A stretch of DNA of 64,000 nucleotides from Streptomyces sp. NBC_00659. Lineage in GTDB: Bacteria > Actinomycetota > Actinomycetes > Streptomycetales > Streptomycetaceae. The notes under the pieces are model-generated. The model saw only the letters and a list, made by a program, of their open reading frames with translations. It was not told the origin of the DNA and ran no database searches. The stretch covers positions 7,812,001-7,876,000 of the forward strand of contig NZ_CP109031.1 in assembly GCF_036226925.1 (NCBI RefSeq), written 5' to 3'. A program made the position numbers and the translations under genes. Below are positions 1-9,305 of this stretch, piece by piece. The stretch's first letter is position 1. Each line of letters begins with the position of its first letter.

Positions 1-107
1 GCGGGTGCCCAGGGCGAGGTCGGCGGGGTGGTGACGCCGGTGTGGGCGCGGCCGTAGCGGGTGACGTGGCGGGTCTCGTCGTGGTTGGAGAGGACCCAAC
101 CTGACCA
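1..107 (-). pseudogene. Relic of a GH13 alpha-glucosidase
   Basis: Read on the minus strand this edge encodes WVLSNHDETRHVTRYGR, which I recognise as the conserved catalytic-domain block of family GH13 alpha-glucosidases (the His-Asp of the NHD motif is substrate-binding or catalytic in that family). The following residues match the usual continuation (ADLALGTR) only after a one-base shift near position 20. Upstream sequence ends abruptly near 107, with no start codon or earlier domain. It is therefore a 5'-truncated, frameshifted fragment, and its far end lies outside the window. The family call is fairly secure; whether the frameshift is real is not. Confidence 0.5.
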
Positions 108-294
108 CACGCTTGACGAAGAACATAGAGGCACCCCCGTGTGTTGAGGCAGGATCGGCCGGTGAGTGGCTGGGTTGGGTGTGCTTGGGGCACGGGATCA
201 TCCGATTCGGCAGGCAGAGAGCTGGCCTTTTGGTAGCTTCGTGCCCTGTGTGAGAGGGGCCGGTCATGTGCCGGTTCGGGGGCAAGGGGCACCA

Positions 295-1344
295 ATGGAG
301 AGCAAGCTGAAACCCAAGCTCGTGTTCGTACACGGCATCGGCGGGCCGCGGGATCCGGACGAACAACTGATGGAGTGGAAGCGGGCGTTGGCTGGCGGCG
401 CGCGGGCCGCGAAGCTCGCCTCCGACATCTCCGCACTGACCATGGACTGGCTGGCGGACTGCTCCTTCGCCTACTACGGCGACCTGTTCGCCGACGATGA
501 GCCGCAGAGCGTGGGCGGCCCGGACGACCTCGACGACGAGGAAGCGGCCATTGTCCTTGGACTCCTCGCCGAGTTCCTCGAAGAGGAGGCTGCTCGGCCG
601 GAGAACCAGGGCGACAGGGCGCTGGCCCGCGTACGCGCCCAGTTGAGCCCCGACGGCCAGCCGCAGGGTGTCGTCGGAGCCGGGCGTCACCTCTGGGCGG
701 TGGCGACCGCGGTGGTCGCGGTGCCGGGAGTGGCCCATGCGGCTCGTTGGGCGACGGCCAGTGACGTACTCCGCACGTGGTCCCAGCCCGCGCGCTACCT
801 GCGACGCAAGGACAAGGACGCTCAGAAGACGACGCTCGACGAGCGGATCAGGGCCCGGGTCCTGGCGTGTCTGGACCCCGCACGGCCCACCGTCGTGGTC
901 GGCCACTCCCTGGGCAGCGTCGTCGCCTTCGAGACGCTGGCGTCCTACGAGGGTCCTGTGCCGCTGCTGGTCACCATCGGTTCACCGATCGCGACCAGCG
1001 GACTCGTCTGGCCGCGGCTCAGGCCGCGGCCGCCTGCCACCCCCGACTGTGTCGATCGCTGGCTGGACTTCTGGGACGGCGACGACCTGATCGTGCCGCG
1101 GCGCAAACTCGCCAATCGCGTCCAGCCGAACGAACGAGGGGTCAAACCGACGCCGCGGCAATTTGAATCCCGTATGTGGTGGGCCCATGGGGCGACCACA
1201 TACCTGGGGCGCGCCGAGGTCGCGGAGCCGGTGATGCGGATGCTCTCCGCCGTGTCCGCCGCTACGGACGCCTCCGCCGGGACGAACTCCCCTGCCGGTA
1301 CGGACGCTTCTGCCGGAACAGCCGCCCCCGCGGCCGGTTCATGA
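295..1344 (+). CDS. Alpha/beta hydrolase, first gene of the VMAP-type operon
   Basis: The protein has about 349 residues. It opens with a lipase-like beta strand (LVFVHGIGG, residues 8-16) and has a nucleophile elbow GHSLGS with Ser205 as the likely catalytic serine, followed by helix VVAFETL. The last 30 residues are Ala/Ser/Thr/Gly-rich low complexity. I chose ATG 295, preceded by a purine-rich AAGGGG; an open frame runs back to 166 but reads poorly. The stop overlaps the next start (ATGA at 1341), so it is translationally coupled to the caspase-like gene. No signal peptide is visible, so it should act in the cytoplasm. In conflict operons such hydrolases can be effectors attacking lipids or esters; that role is inference, and the substrate is unknown. 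Confidence 0.75.
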   Translation: MESKLKPKLVFVHGIGGPRDPDEQLMEWKRALAGGARAAKLASDISALTMDWLADCSFAYYGDLFADDEPQSVGGPDDLDDEEAAIVLGLLAEFLEEEAARPENQGDRALARVRAQLSPDGQPQGVVGAGRHLWAVATAVVAVPGVAHAARWATASDVLRTWSQPARYLRRKDKDAQKTTLDERIRARVLACLDPARPTVVVGHSLGSVVAFETLASYEGPVPLLVTIGSPIATSGLVWPRLRPRPPATPDCVDRWLDFWDGDDLIVPRRKLANRVQPNERGVKPTPRQFESRMWWAHGATTYLGRAEVAEPVMRMLSAVSAATDASAGTNSPAGTDASAGTAAPAAGS

Positions 1345-3470
1345 CCGCAGCCCGGCCGACGACGACGGTCCGGCACGCCCTGGTTGTCGCCACCCAGTGC
1401 CCGGCCGCGCGGCAGCATCTCAGCAACCTCGTCACCAGGGCCGAGGAGTTGCACGAACTCCTCACCGATCCGGAGATCGGTGCCTGCGTGCCCAGCGACC
1501 CCGACGGCGGCCCCGTACTGCGGTCCGGCAAGGTCTCCGGACGGCAGATCGAGGACGCGGTCCGGGCGGCGGCGCGCCGGGCGCATGAAGCGGGCGCCGA
1601 ACTGGTCCTCGCCTTCCTCGGTCACGGTCAGACGCCGATGGGCGACGCGACGCTCTACTACATGGCGGACGACACCCTGGCGGGGGACGCGGCCAGTTCC
1701 GTCCAGGTCGGAAAGCTCGTCGCCGACGCCGGGGACCTGCCCGGCGTCAAAGGGGTGATCACGCTCATCGACACGTGCCACGCCGGCGCCGGCGTCCCGG
1801 ACGCGAAAGCACTGGCAGGGGGCTTCGGCCTCGGGAACAACAGACACTCGCTGCTCATGGCGGCGTCGGCTCACCAGAAGGCGTACGACCTCGACTTCAG
1901 CCGCGAACTCGCGTCCCTGCTGCGCCACGGCATCCCGGACGGCGGTGAGCTGCTGCGAGCGGGCGCCCTCAAAATGGCACTGACGAACCGAATCCTGAAG
2001 CAGAACTGCGAGACGTCCGGCCGGGACGGGGACCCGGACGCAGTCGAGGAACTGTGGGTGGCGCTGAACGTACAACGGCCGAGTTGGAGACCCAGCCGCC
2101 ACATCGGCGTCCTCGGCAGCCAGGACCTCGGCGAGGCACTGGCCGCATGGCCGGACCACCCGGCCCCGGCCGGGGGCTGGAACCCGCCGGCACTGCGCGG
2201 GCTCCGCGAGCAGGCGGCGGCCTCCGAAGCACCCGGAGCCCTGCGGGTACGGCAGGTGGCCGACGGGCTGCTGGACGCGGGTACCACGGTGGACATGGTC
2301 CACTCGTGGGCCGGCCGGGCTGTCACCACCCCGGCTCTGCGGAGCGTGGCCGCCGACCTGACCGCCGCCTACGACGCGGCCGATCCGTCATTCGATCCGC
2401 TGCGTCCGCCGAAGTGGATCGAGGGCACGGACCTGTTGCGGTACATACTCGAACACGCGGCGCTACGCGTATCCGTCACCGGCACTCCCGTGGTGCGCCT
2501 GGCGCAGGCAGTGGCCGCCATCGCCGACCGGTGTGACCTCGACTCCGAAGACCAACTGGTCGACGCCTGGGCGAAGCGCGTGCACGGAGTCGTCGAACTC
2601 AGTGATGCCGTGGCGCGACAGGCCGCACTGCGTCTGGACCGGACCTGGCGGCTGGTCATCAGCCTGCACACCGCGCGGATCGACTGGCCGGAATCGCTGT
2701 CGGTGTGGCTGCACGACGGGGAGCGCGGCGAGCACCATGAGGAGTTCCCTTGCGAACCCACCCGGGCCGGAGTCGAGGCCCGGCTCCCGGAGATCATCGG
2801 CTGGGCGTGGAAGAAGGTCCCGGAAGGCGCCGGGATCAAGAACATCGACGTGGTGGTCCCCGCTCCGCTCCTGCTGACCTGGGAGCCCGAGAAGGCGTCC
2901 GCCGGCCGATCCCCGCTGGGCGCCGAGCACACGGTGGTGCTGCGCTGGGCAGGACGACTCGCCGTCCCGGGCTACCTCGCCGGTATGAACGAGAGGGACC
3001 GGGACCGGCTGAAGAAGCTGGACGAACAACATCTCGGTGACGGCCACGCACCGGTCGACTGGCTGGCCGACGGCGACATCCGGGACACGGCGCTGCTGGC
3101 AGAGCGCCTGGGCTGGAGGGTCTACGACCGGGCCATCGGCCTCGACCACCGTCCGCGGCACCTTGCGGAGCTGGTGGAGACCCTGCTGGCCCACACCCCC
3201 ATCCTGCTGTGGCCGCGCACGGACGCCGATGTGGACGGCCGGGGATACGACTGCCTGGACGCGTACTGGGAGCAGCTGCCCGAACAGTTCATCGAGGCGT
3301 ACCGGCGTCGTTGGCGTGCCGAGGTGGGCGGACCCGCGCGTCCGGCGCGACCGGGCGACGAGCACCTCGCGGACCTGGCCGGAATCCGGGCCGCCTGGCA
3401 CGACCTGGACTGGCTCGACTTCTGCCGCTGGTTCGAGCAGCACCCCCCGACCAATCAGTGGAGCGCGTGA
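1341..3470 (+). CDS. Caspase-like peptidase fused to a VMAP-type C-terminal domain
   Basis: The protein has about 709 residues. Residues 10-240 form a caspase-like (clan CD) domain: a first strand HALVVAT, then FLGHGQT with catalytic His95, then LIDTCHAGAG with catalytic Cys146. Both dyad residues are present, so it should be an active cysteine peptidase. The rest is a long region with the look of the VMAP middle and C-terminal domains (block VVVPAPLLLTWEP, then PLGAEHTVVLRWAG, and late TPILLWPR). In published comparative genomics of vWA-MoxR systems the VMAP protein bridges an effector domain to the NTPase/vWA pair. Start ATG 1341 overlaps the upstream stop by four bases, and the stop overlaps the AAA+ start. 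Family assignment is from memory of these blocks, not a search. Confidence 0.75.
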   Translation: MTAARPTTTVRHALVVATQCPAARQHLSNLVTRAEELHELLTDPEIGACVPSDPDGGPVLRSGKVSGRQIEDAVRAAARRAHEAGAELVLAFLGHGQTPMGDATLYYMADDTLAGDAASSVQVGKLVADAGDLPGVKGVITLIDTCHAGAGVPDAKALAGGFGLGNNRHSLLMAASAHQKAYDLDFSRELASLLRHGIPDGGELLRAGALKMALTNRILKQNCETSGRDGDPDAVEELWVALNVQRPSWRPSRHIGVLGSQDLGEALAAWPDHPAPAGGWNPPALRGLREQAAASEAPGALRVRQVADGLLDAGTTVDMVHSWAGRAVTTPALRSVAADLTAAYDAADPSFDPLRPPKWIEGTDLLRYILEHAALRVSVTGTPVVRLAQAVAAIADRCDLDSEDQLVDAWAKRVHGVVELSDAVARQAALRLDRTWRLVISLHTARIDWPESLSVWLHDGERGEHHEEFPCEPTRAGVEARLPEIIGWAWKKVPEGAGIKNIDVVVPAPLLLTWEPEKASAGRSPLGAEHTVVLRWAGRLAVPGYLAGMNERDRDRLKKLDEQHLGDGHAPVDWLADGDIRDTALLAERLGWRVYDRAIGLDHRPRHLAELVETLLAHTPILLWPRTDADVDGRGYDCLDAYWEQLPEQFIEAYRRRWRAEVGGPARPARPGDEHLADLAGIRAAWHDLDWLDFCRWFEQHPPTNQWSA

Positions 3471-4465
3471 TGTCCTGGAACACGTACTACGTCGGAGACG
3501 GCGAACCTCGTGATGTCACCCTTGCCGATCCTCCCCCGTGGCGTACCTTCCCCCGCACCTCCGACCAGCGCGCGTTCCAGCCGCCGGAGGGGCTGACCGA
3601 CGCTGTCAACGCCGCCCTCTACCTCCACCGGCCCCTCCTGATCACCGGATCCGCGGGTACGGGGAAGTCCACCGTCATCGAGCAGGTCGCCGAGGAACTG
3701 AAGCTCAGGCGGGTGCTGCGCTGGCCCATCACGTCGCGCAGCACGCTGACGGACGCGCTGTACCAGTACGACGCGCTCGGCCACATCCATTCCCTGCGCC
3801 TGCGCCAAACGCCCTACGAGGGGCGGAGCAAGGGACGGAACGGCGGCCGTGGCCCCGCCAGGACCGAGCGCCCCCAAGCCGTCGACGACATCGCGCCGTT
3901 CCTCAAACTCGGGCCTCTGGGCACCGCGCTGCTGCCAGGGGACCGGCCCCGGGCGTTGCTCATCGACGAGATCGACAAGAGTGATCTCGACCTGCCGAGC
4001 GATCTCCTCGATGTGCTGGAGCGCGGGGAGTTCGAGATTCCCGAACTCGTACGCCACCGCCTGCGGCAGGTGCCGGTCCGCGAGTGGGGCGAGAGGGAGC
4101 GGACCTACCTGGTGCGGGACGGCCACGTGCAGTGCACGCGCTTTCCGTTCATCGTGATGACCAGCAACGGCGAACGCGACTTCCCCGCGCCCTTCCTGCG
4201 CCGGTGCATCCGCTACACCATGCCCGCGCCGACCGCCGACATGCTCCGCGACGCGGTGGCCGCCCACCTGCGGCGTGAGCTGCCCGACTCCGGCCCGGTG
4301 CCGGATCTCATCAAGGAATTCGCCGACCGTGTCGCAAGGGGCGATTCCCTGGCGGTCGACCAACTCCTCAACGCGGTACGACTGATCAGCGACGCACAAG
4401 CGCCCAGTGGCGCGCAGCGCGACCGGATCCTCGACCTGCTCCTCCGTGACCTCTCCGGTGGCTGA
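3470..4465 (+). CDS. MoxR-like AAA+ ATPase
   Basis: The protein has about 331 residues. The Walker A motif is GSAGTGKST (about residues 61-69) and Walker B is LLIDEIDKSD. A sensor-1 strand IVMTSNGERDFPAPFLRRC carries the Asn and a following Arg pair. The spacing and the phrase DEIDKSDLDLPSDLL are typical of MoxR-type ATPases that work with vWA proteins as chaperone-like remodelers. Start ATG 3470 shares one base with the preceding TGA; GTG 3467 is an equal alternative. It sits between the caspase-VMAP gene and the vWA gene, the classic ternary arrangement. By family analogy it would use ATP to gate or load the effector; that is inferred. Confidence 0.85.
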   Translation: MSWNTYYVGDGEPRDVTLADPPPWRTFPRTSDQRAFQPPEGLTDAVNAALYLHRPLLITGSAGTGKSTVIEQVAEELKLRRVLRWPITSRSTLTDALYQYDALGHIHSLRLRQTPYEGRSKGRNGGRGPARTERPQAVDDIAPFLKLGPLGTALLPGDRPRALLIDEIDKSDLDLPSDLLDVLERGEFEIPELVRHRLRQVPVREWGERERTYLVRDGHVQCTRFPFIVMTSNGERDFPAPFLRRCIRYTMPAPTADMLRDAVAAHLRRELPDSGPVPDLIKEFADRVARGDSLAVDQLLNAVRLISDAQAPSGAQRDRILDLLLRDLSGG

Positions 4466-7400
4466 GGCTCTCGCATCGCTGGTCCGCGTGCTGGCCGGGG
4501 CCATGGGTGAAGACGCGGACGCCACAGCGATCGCCGATGCCCTGTGGCTGGCCGCGGCCTCCGCCACCACCCCGGCAGCACTGGGCGCCGGCCTGCCCGA
4601 ACCAGCGCCCTCCGAAGCCGCGGAGGTGTGCCCCGAGCCACCGTCGGCCCCCGAAGCCGACGCGCCTGCCCCGCCGCACCGGGCGGAGGACACGGACACG
4701 GCCGTTCTCTACGAGAGGCTGCCGTACGCCCCACCCGCGCCGGGCACCTCGATCACGGTTCCGGGGGGCCGGGATCTGCCCCGTGCCATGGAACTGCGCA
4801 GAGCGCTGCGCCCCTTCAAGCGCCGCTTCCCCCAGGGTCGACGCTCGGAACTGGACCTGGACGCGACCGTCCGCGACTACCGCCGCACCGGCGAGCTCAC
4901 CCCGGTGCTGGGCCCCAGCCCCGAGCCCTGGTTCGAACTGCTGCTCGTCGTCGACGCATCGCCCACCATGGCCGTCTGGCAGAACACCAACTCGGAGTTC
5001 GCCACCCTCCTGGCCGGACTGGGCGCGTTCCGACGCGTCCGGACGTGGAGCCTGAGGCCGGGCACTGATCCAGTGGTCACCGACCACCAGGACAGGCGGG
5101 TCGCCCCCGGGCAGGCCGTTTCCGCCGACGGCAGACGCCTGGTGTTGGTGCTCTCCGACTGCGTGGCGCCCGGCTGGAGGCGACCGGAAACATGGCAGTT
5201 GCTACGCCGTTGGGGAACGAAAGGCCCCGTCGCGCTGCTCAACCCGCTCCCCGGGCGCCTGTGGCACCGCACCGGCCTCGACCTCCCCGCGATCCGCGTC
5301 GGACAGCGACGGCCCGCCCTTAGGAACGCCGACCTGACCTTTCACGTCCCCCTGCTGCTCCGTACTCTGCCCGGCGCCGAGGACGCGGACTGGCAGGCGT
5401 TGCCCACGCTCACGTTCTCGCCGCATTCCCTCGCCCGCTGGGCGGACACCTTCATGCGCGGATCGCCCCACGGGCACGACGCGGTCCTGGTCCCCAGCAC
5501 CGGCATCGTGCCCAGCCCCTTTCCGACGCCGAACGCCGCGCGACACACGGGCCCCGACCCCACGGAGATGTTCCTGCGCACGGGGTCGCCCTCGGCCGTA
5601 CGGCTAGCCGCCCTGTGCAGCCCGTTTCGCAGGCTGAGCCTGCCGCTCATGCACCTGGTCCGTCAGCAGCTCCTTCCCGAGGCGTGCGTCGGCGATCTGG
5701 CCGAGCTGCTGACGATCCCCGGCGTGACCGTCGAGGCGCACGAGGACGGGCCACCGGTCATCGTCTTCGACGATGCGACACGCGAGCGGCTCGCCTCCCG
5801 CCTCAGCCGCCGGGACGCCTGGCGCACGTATGACGCTCTCAGCAGGCACATCGCCGCCAGGGCACCCGGCGGCGTGGAGGACATCCAGGCGACCGCGACG
5901 TTCGAGCCGGACTCGGTCCCGCCCGCGCTGTACCCCTTCGCGCGTGCGTCCAACGAGTTGCTGACATTGCTGCGGGAAGGCGGACCGGTGCGGCCCGCAC
6001 TGGTGCCGGGAATTTCGGAGTTCCCCGTGTTACAGCCCGACCCGGACCCGGGTCAGCGCCTGCCCGACCCGGCACAGAGCACCGCGCTGCTTATCGGCGT
6101 TTCCCGTTATCCGAGAGGCGACTCGTTGCCTGGCGTGAACGCCGATCTTGAGGAGATGCGGTCCTATCTCACCTCGCCGGAAGGCTGGAACCTGCCGGCC
6201 GACCGCTGCGTCTCGCTTGTCGACCCCCGCAGGGCGAGCGAGGTCCTCGAAGAGATCATGCGGGCGGGCGACACGGCCGACACCGTGCTGCTCTACTTCG
6301 GCGGGCACGGGTCGGTTGACCTCAGGGGCCAGGCCACGTGGCGTCTCTCGGGAGAAGGAGTCGATGAGTGGCATACCTCCGGGAGGCTGGAGTTCCTCGA
6401 CGTCGCACGGGTCCTCGATGAGTCGAGGGCTCGTCACGCCATGCTGATCCTCGACCACGACGGGGGCGCGGAGGCTACCCGGGCCATGCGTCGTGACCTG
6501 TATGAAGGGGTCGGGCAAGTAGTCTCGAGAGCACAGGTGTTGTCCGTAGGAAGTGCACGGGGCGCCTTGAACAGGGGACCGCTGACGCAACAGCTCCTGA
6601 GGGTCACGAGCCAGGGAGTGCCAAGAGGTCCCGAGTTCCTGGACCTGTCCGCCATGGTCAGGGCCTTGAGCGGGCTCGATACATGGTCGCGCTCCCAGTT
6701 CGTTCTCTTCGGTGGGGGTCGTTCAGCCCCAGCCTTCGCGCGCAATCGGGCCTGGAAACCCCAGGTGTCCTCGACCGGGCTCCACGAAGACGAGGGCGTC
6801 GGCGCCACCGAGCCGGTCGACCCCATGTACGAGTCGGTCCAGCAACAACTTCAGGCGGCTCTTCCTCGTACCTACCAAGGCGTGTACCGGAGAGAGGCGA
6901 ACCGTCTTCTGCGCGCGCTACTCGCCTTCGCGGAGAGTTTCATCGACGGAGGCCAGCAGGCCGACAGCGAGATGACACTGGTCGACGCGGCTCAGGACTT
7001 CCTCGCCGATCGGGGGATCATCACCGAACGCGAGGTGCCTCGCGACGATCAACGTGTGGATGTCGTCTGGTCTTCAGAAGCCGGCCTGTTCGAAATCCAC
7101 ACAACGCGGGACGGAGCCGCTCGCCATTGGAACGTCGAACCCTCGGTCAGCTTCGAACTCGTGCTGGATCGAGAGGGGCGGGCCTGGATGTCCGATCTCG
7201 TCGACTGTGTCACCGCGGATACCTCAGAGACCTTCCCCGGTAATGAGAAATCGTGTCTCGTGATCATGCACCTGCCTGTCACGCTGCACCGCGTCCACGA
7301 CCCCGAGGCAGCCGTCGACGAGGCTGAGCCCGAGACGGCGGATGCGCCCTGGGGCCTGAGGTGGTTCACCCGCAACGCCCTGTCGGACGCGGTGGATTCG

Positions 7401-7823
7401 GCCTGTGAGCGACTCCTTGGTGAAGCCGTCGCGGACGAGTTCGCCGACGACGTCATGGACGGCGTCTGGCCGCTGAACGGGGTGGCGCTACCACCCGGTC
7501 TCACGGACGTGACGATCCAGGACGTCACTCCGGACACCCAGTCGATCGTCTGGGACACCGTGGAGGAGTACGAGGAAGGCCTGGTTCTCGGGCAGGTGAC
7601 GGTGGACGTCCGACTCATTCTCGAAGGCCTCATGCACAACCGCGACTATGACCTCGCCCTGCCCGAAGTGTCGCTGCTGAACAGGGTCAACGATCATATG
7701 GTGGAGGTGCATGTGGAGCGGAGCGCACAACTGGTCTTCGACGCCCGGCGGGAATCGGAGGATGTCGAGCTGGAGTTCCGCGGCACGAACGCTCCCGAGC
7801 CCAACCCGCACGACCTCAGGTGA
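4458..7823 (+). CDS. SAV_2336/vWA protein with a degenerate caspase domain
   Basis: The protein has about 1121 residues. The N-terminal half is SAV_2336-like: a helical start, a Pro/Ala-rich linker, RRALRPFKRR, then a vWA-like core opening LLVVDASPTM, where the MIDAS motif is DxSxT rather than DxSxS. Residues about 540-700 are a caspase fold (ALLIGVSRYP; YFGGHGS with His617), but the Cys position reads LDHDGG, putting Asp668 where the nucleophile should be, so this domain should be catalytically dead. The last 300 residues are unassigned. GTG 4458 overlaps the ATPase stop by eight bases; an upstream ATG at 4407 would bury 17 residues in the ATPase gene. It is the last gene of the operon, and I see no strong terminator after it. 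Confidence 0.75.
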   Translation: MAEALASLVRVLAGAMGEDADATAIADALWLAAASATTPAALGAGLPEPAPSEAAEVCPEPPSAPEADAPAPPHRAEDTDTAVLYERLPYAPPAPGTSITVPGGRDLPRAMELRRALRPFKRRFPQGRRSELDLDATVRDYRRTGELTPVLGPSPEPWFELLLVVDASPTMAVWQNTNSEFATLLAGLGAFRRVRTWSLRPGTDPVVTDHQDRRVAPGQAVSADGRRLVLVLSDCVAPGWRRPETWQLLRRWGTKGPVALLNPLPGRLWHRTGLDLPAIRVGQRRPALRNADLTFHVPLLLRTLPGAEDADWQALPTLTFSPHSLARWADTFMRGSPHGHDAVLVPSTGIVPSPFPTPNAARHTGPDPTEMFLRTGSPSAVRLAALCSPFRRLSLPLMHLVRQQLLPEACVGDLAELLTIPGVTVEAHEDGPPVIVFDDATRERLASRLSRRDAWRTYDALSRHIAARAPGGVEDIQATATFEPDSVPPALYPFARASNELLTLLREGGPVRPALVPGISEFPVLQPDPDPGQRLPDPAQSTALLIGVSRYPRGDSLPGVNADLEEMRSYLTSPEGWNLPADRCVSLVDPRRASEVLEEIMRAGDTADTVLLYFGGHGSVDLRGQATWRLSGEGVDEWHTSGRLEFLDVARVLDESRARHAMLILDHDGGAEATRAMRRDLYEGVGQVVSRAQVLSVGSARGALNRGPLTQQLLRVTSQGVPRGPEFLDLSAMVRALSGLDTWSRSQFVLFGGGRSAPAFARNRAWKPQVSSTGLHEDEGVGATEPVDPMYESVQQQLQAALPRTYQGVYRREANRLLRALLAFAESFIDGGQQADSEMTLVDAAQDFLADRGIITEREVPRDDQRVDVVWSSEAGLFEIHTTRDGAARHWNVEPSVSFELVLDREGRAWMSDLVDCVTADTSETFPGNEKSCLVIMHLPVTLHRVHDPEAAVDEAEPETADAPWGLRWFTRNALSDAVDSACERLLGEAVADEFADDVMDGVWPLNGVALPPGLTDVTIQDVTPDTQSIVWDTVEEYEEGLVLGQVTVDVRLILEGLMHNRDYDLALPEVSLLNRVNDHMVEVHVERSAQLVFDARRESEDVELEFRGTNAPEPNPHDLR

Positions 7824-8503
7824 CGTTCGAGCCCGGCCCGGACGGCCGGCATGTCGGATGACGCTTCTCACATGCCTGCCCACTGATCGGACGGCAGCTC
7901 CGCGGTTCAGTGTGCCCGGCGCGGCACTCCACACGGCGTGCTCTCCGCACGAGCAGGGGCGATCCAGCCGCTGAGCGGGGCGGCACCCTCGCGGTCCAGT
8001 GCTCTCCGCGCGAGCGGATGTCGGCGACGGGTGAACCGTCGACCGGCACTCTGGCGGCTACAACCGTCCCTGTTCGCCGCGGAGCGGAGGTGTAGCTGTA
8101 CTGGGGAAACAAATTCACGGGTGGAAGGAGTGCTCACCGTTGAAAGCCTCGTCCTAATAGCGCGGGGTGCCCTTGAAGGGCGGTCAGCCGAAGGCTGGCT
8201 GTGCTCTGTGTTGACGTCTTGGCCAACGACATCGGCCATAGAGGCCCCCGGCCACCGGGGCGGAGCTTCTGCGCGTTGGAAGGGTAATCCGCCGCAGATG
8301 AGTTCGAGCCCCTTCCCGAGCTGGCGTGATCCGCCCGCAAGTCCTTCGGGTCTGGCCCTTGTGGCCCTATTGAGGCCGCGTTGAGGCCGCAAGGACGGGA
8401 ACAGACTGACAAAGGCTGAAGAGTACCCGCATGGATAACCCCATCTGATCTGCGAAAACGTCACGGATGAGCATGGATCGGCAAGGACCGCCAAGATCCT
8501 CAA
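7824..8503. other. Non-coding stretch between the VMAP operon and the tRNA fragment
   Basis: I see no convincing gene on either strand. Open frames here have neither ribosome sites nor recognisable sequence. Around 8363-8392 a short direct repeat (TTGAGGCCGC) occurs twice, which could be part of a recombination site next to the tRNA scar, but nothing decides this. Confidence 0.4.
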
Positions 8504-8551
8504 AGGACTCATAATCCGTCGGCCGTGGGTTCGAGTCCCACCCGCCCCACC
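8504..8551 (+). other. 3' half of a CAU-anticodon tRNA, likely attachment-site scar
   Basis: The sequence holds an anticodon loop CTCATAA (anticodon CAT), a perfect T-arm (GTGGG, loop TTCGAGT, CCCAC) and an acceptor 3' strand CCGCCCCA ending in CC. The 5' half is missing: the 40 bases upstream contain no D-arm and no GGGGCGG acceptor strand. A tRNA reduced to its 3' half is the standard scar left at the far end of an element that integrated in a tRNA gene. With the tRNA on the plus strand, the element would lie to the left, toward the VMAP operon. The intact tRNA would then be outside the window. Confidence 0.7.
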
Positions 8552-9305
8552 TTAGCCGTGTCCTGACCTGCGGAAACGCCTCATCGGGCGTTCGGATTTA
8601 GGACTTTGGGCCAACGGCGTGAATCCGCTGCGCGTGAGCTCAACAGCGTTGCCGCCAATGGTAGTTCGAACTGTTCTGGCCTGCACGGATGTCTTGGCTC
8701 ATAGCGGGGGAAGCCGCCGCATGTGGCCTCTGTGAGTGGCTGGGCGCCGAATTCGGGACGTTGGCAGGACGCAGGGAATCGGAAGGGGCTACCGCGGCGC
8801 CATCCTGCCCGACGCTGCTGGGGTGGGCGGCGGAGCGGCAGCAGGCGATCAGGGTGCTGCGTGACACTTGGATCACTGGGCTGCCACCAGACTGCGGTGC
8901 GGGAGAAACGGCCCGTACTGAAAACGGCCCAGGAACCTTCTCACGTCGGCGTCTGTTCCGATGGAGGTATGCCATCTACGAGGGGCACAGGGAGTGGAGG
9001 CCGGGCAGGTCGGTTGAGGCTCCCACCGTTGGTAGAGGTGTATGGCAACGAGATCATCGTGCTGCCACCGTTCTGCTTGCGCGGAGAGAACGTGCCTGGC
9101 CCGCGGACAGGAACAGCGAAGGGAGGATCACCTTCGCTCGCGTGGAGAGCACCGAGGACGGCCGTGCCGCGGCCTGTGGCGTGGCGGTGCTCTCCCGACG
9201 CGGTCAGGGGAGTGCCACCTGCGGGTTCACCCCCATACCGAAGAGCGGCAATGCCGGCCGATCTCGACAGCCTGCCTGGCCGTGCAGTTCGGCGCCAACT
9301 CCAGG
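8552..9305. other. Stretch with no recognisable gene
   Basis: Between the tRNA fragment and the LacI-type gene I see only low-quality open frames with no family resemblance or plausible start sites. If the tRNA scar is an island edge, this is the first core or older sequence outside it. Confidence 0.35.

Noticed and set aside
8256..8340. A tRNA-like stretch (GGTAATCCGCC, GAGTTCGAGCC) upstream of the tRNA fragment
   Set aside because: The T-arm stem does not pair and there is no acceptor complement, so I cannot call it a tRNA or second att site.
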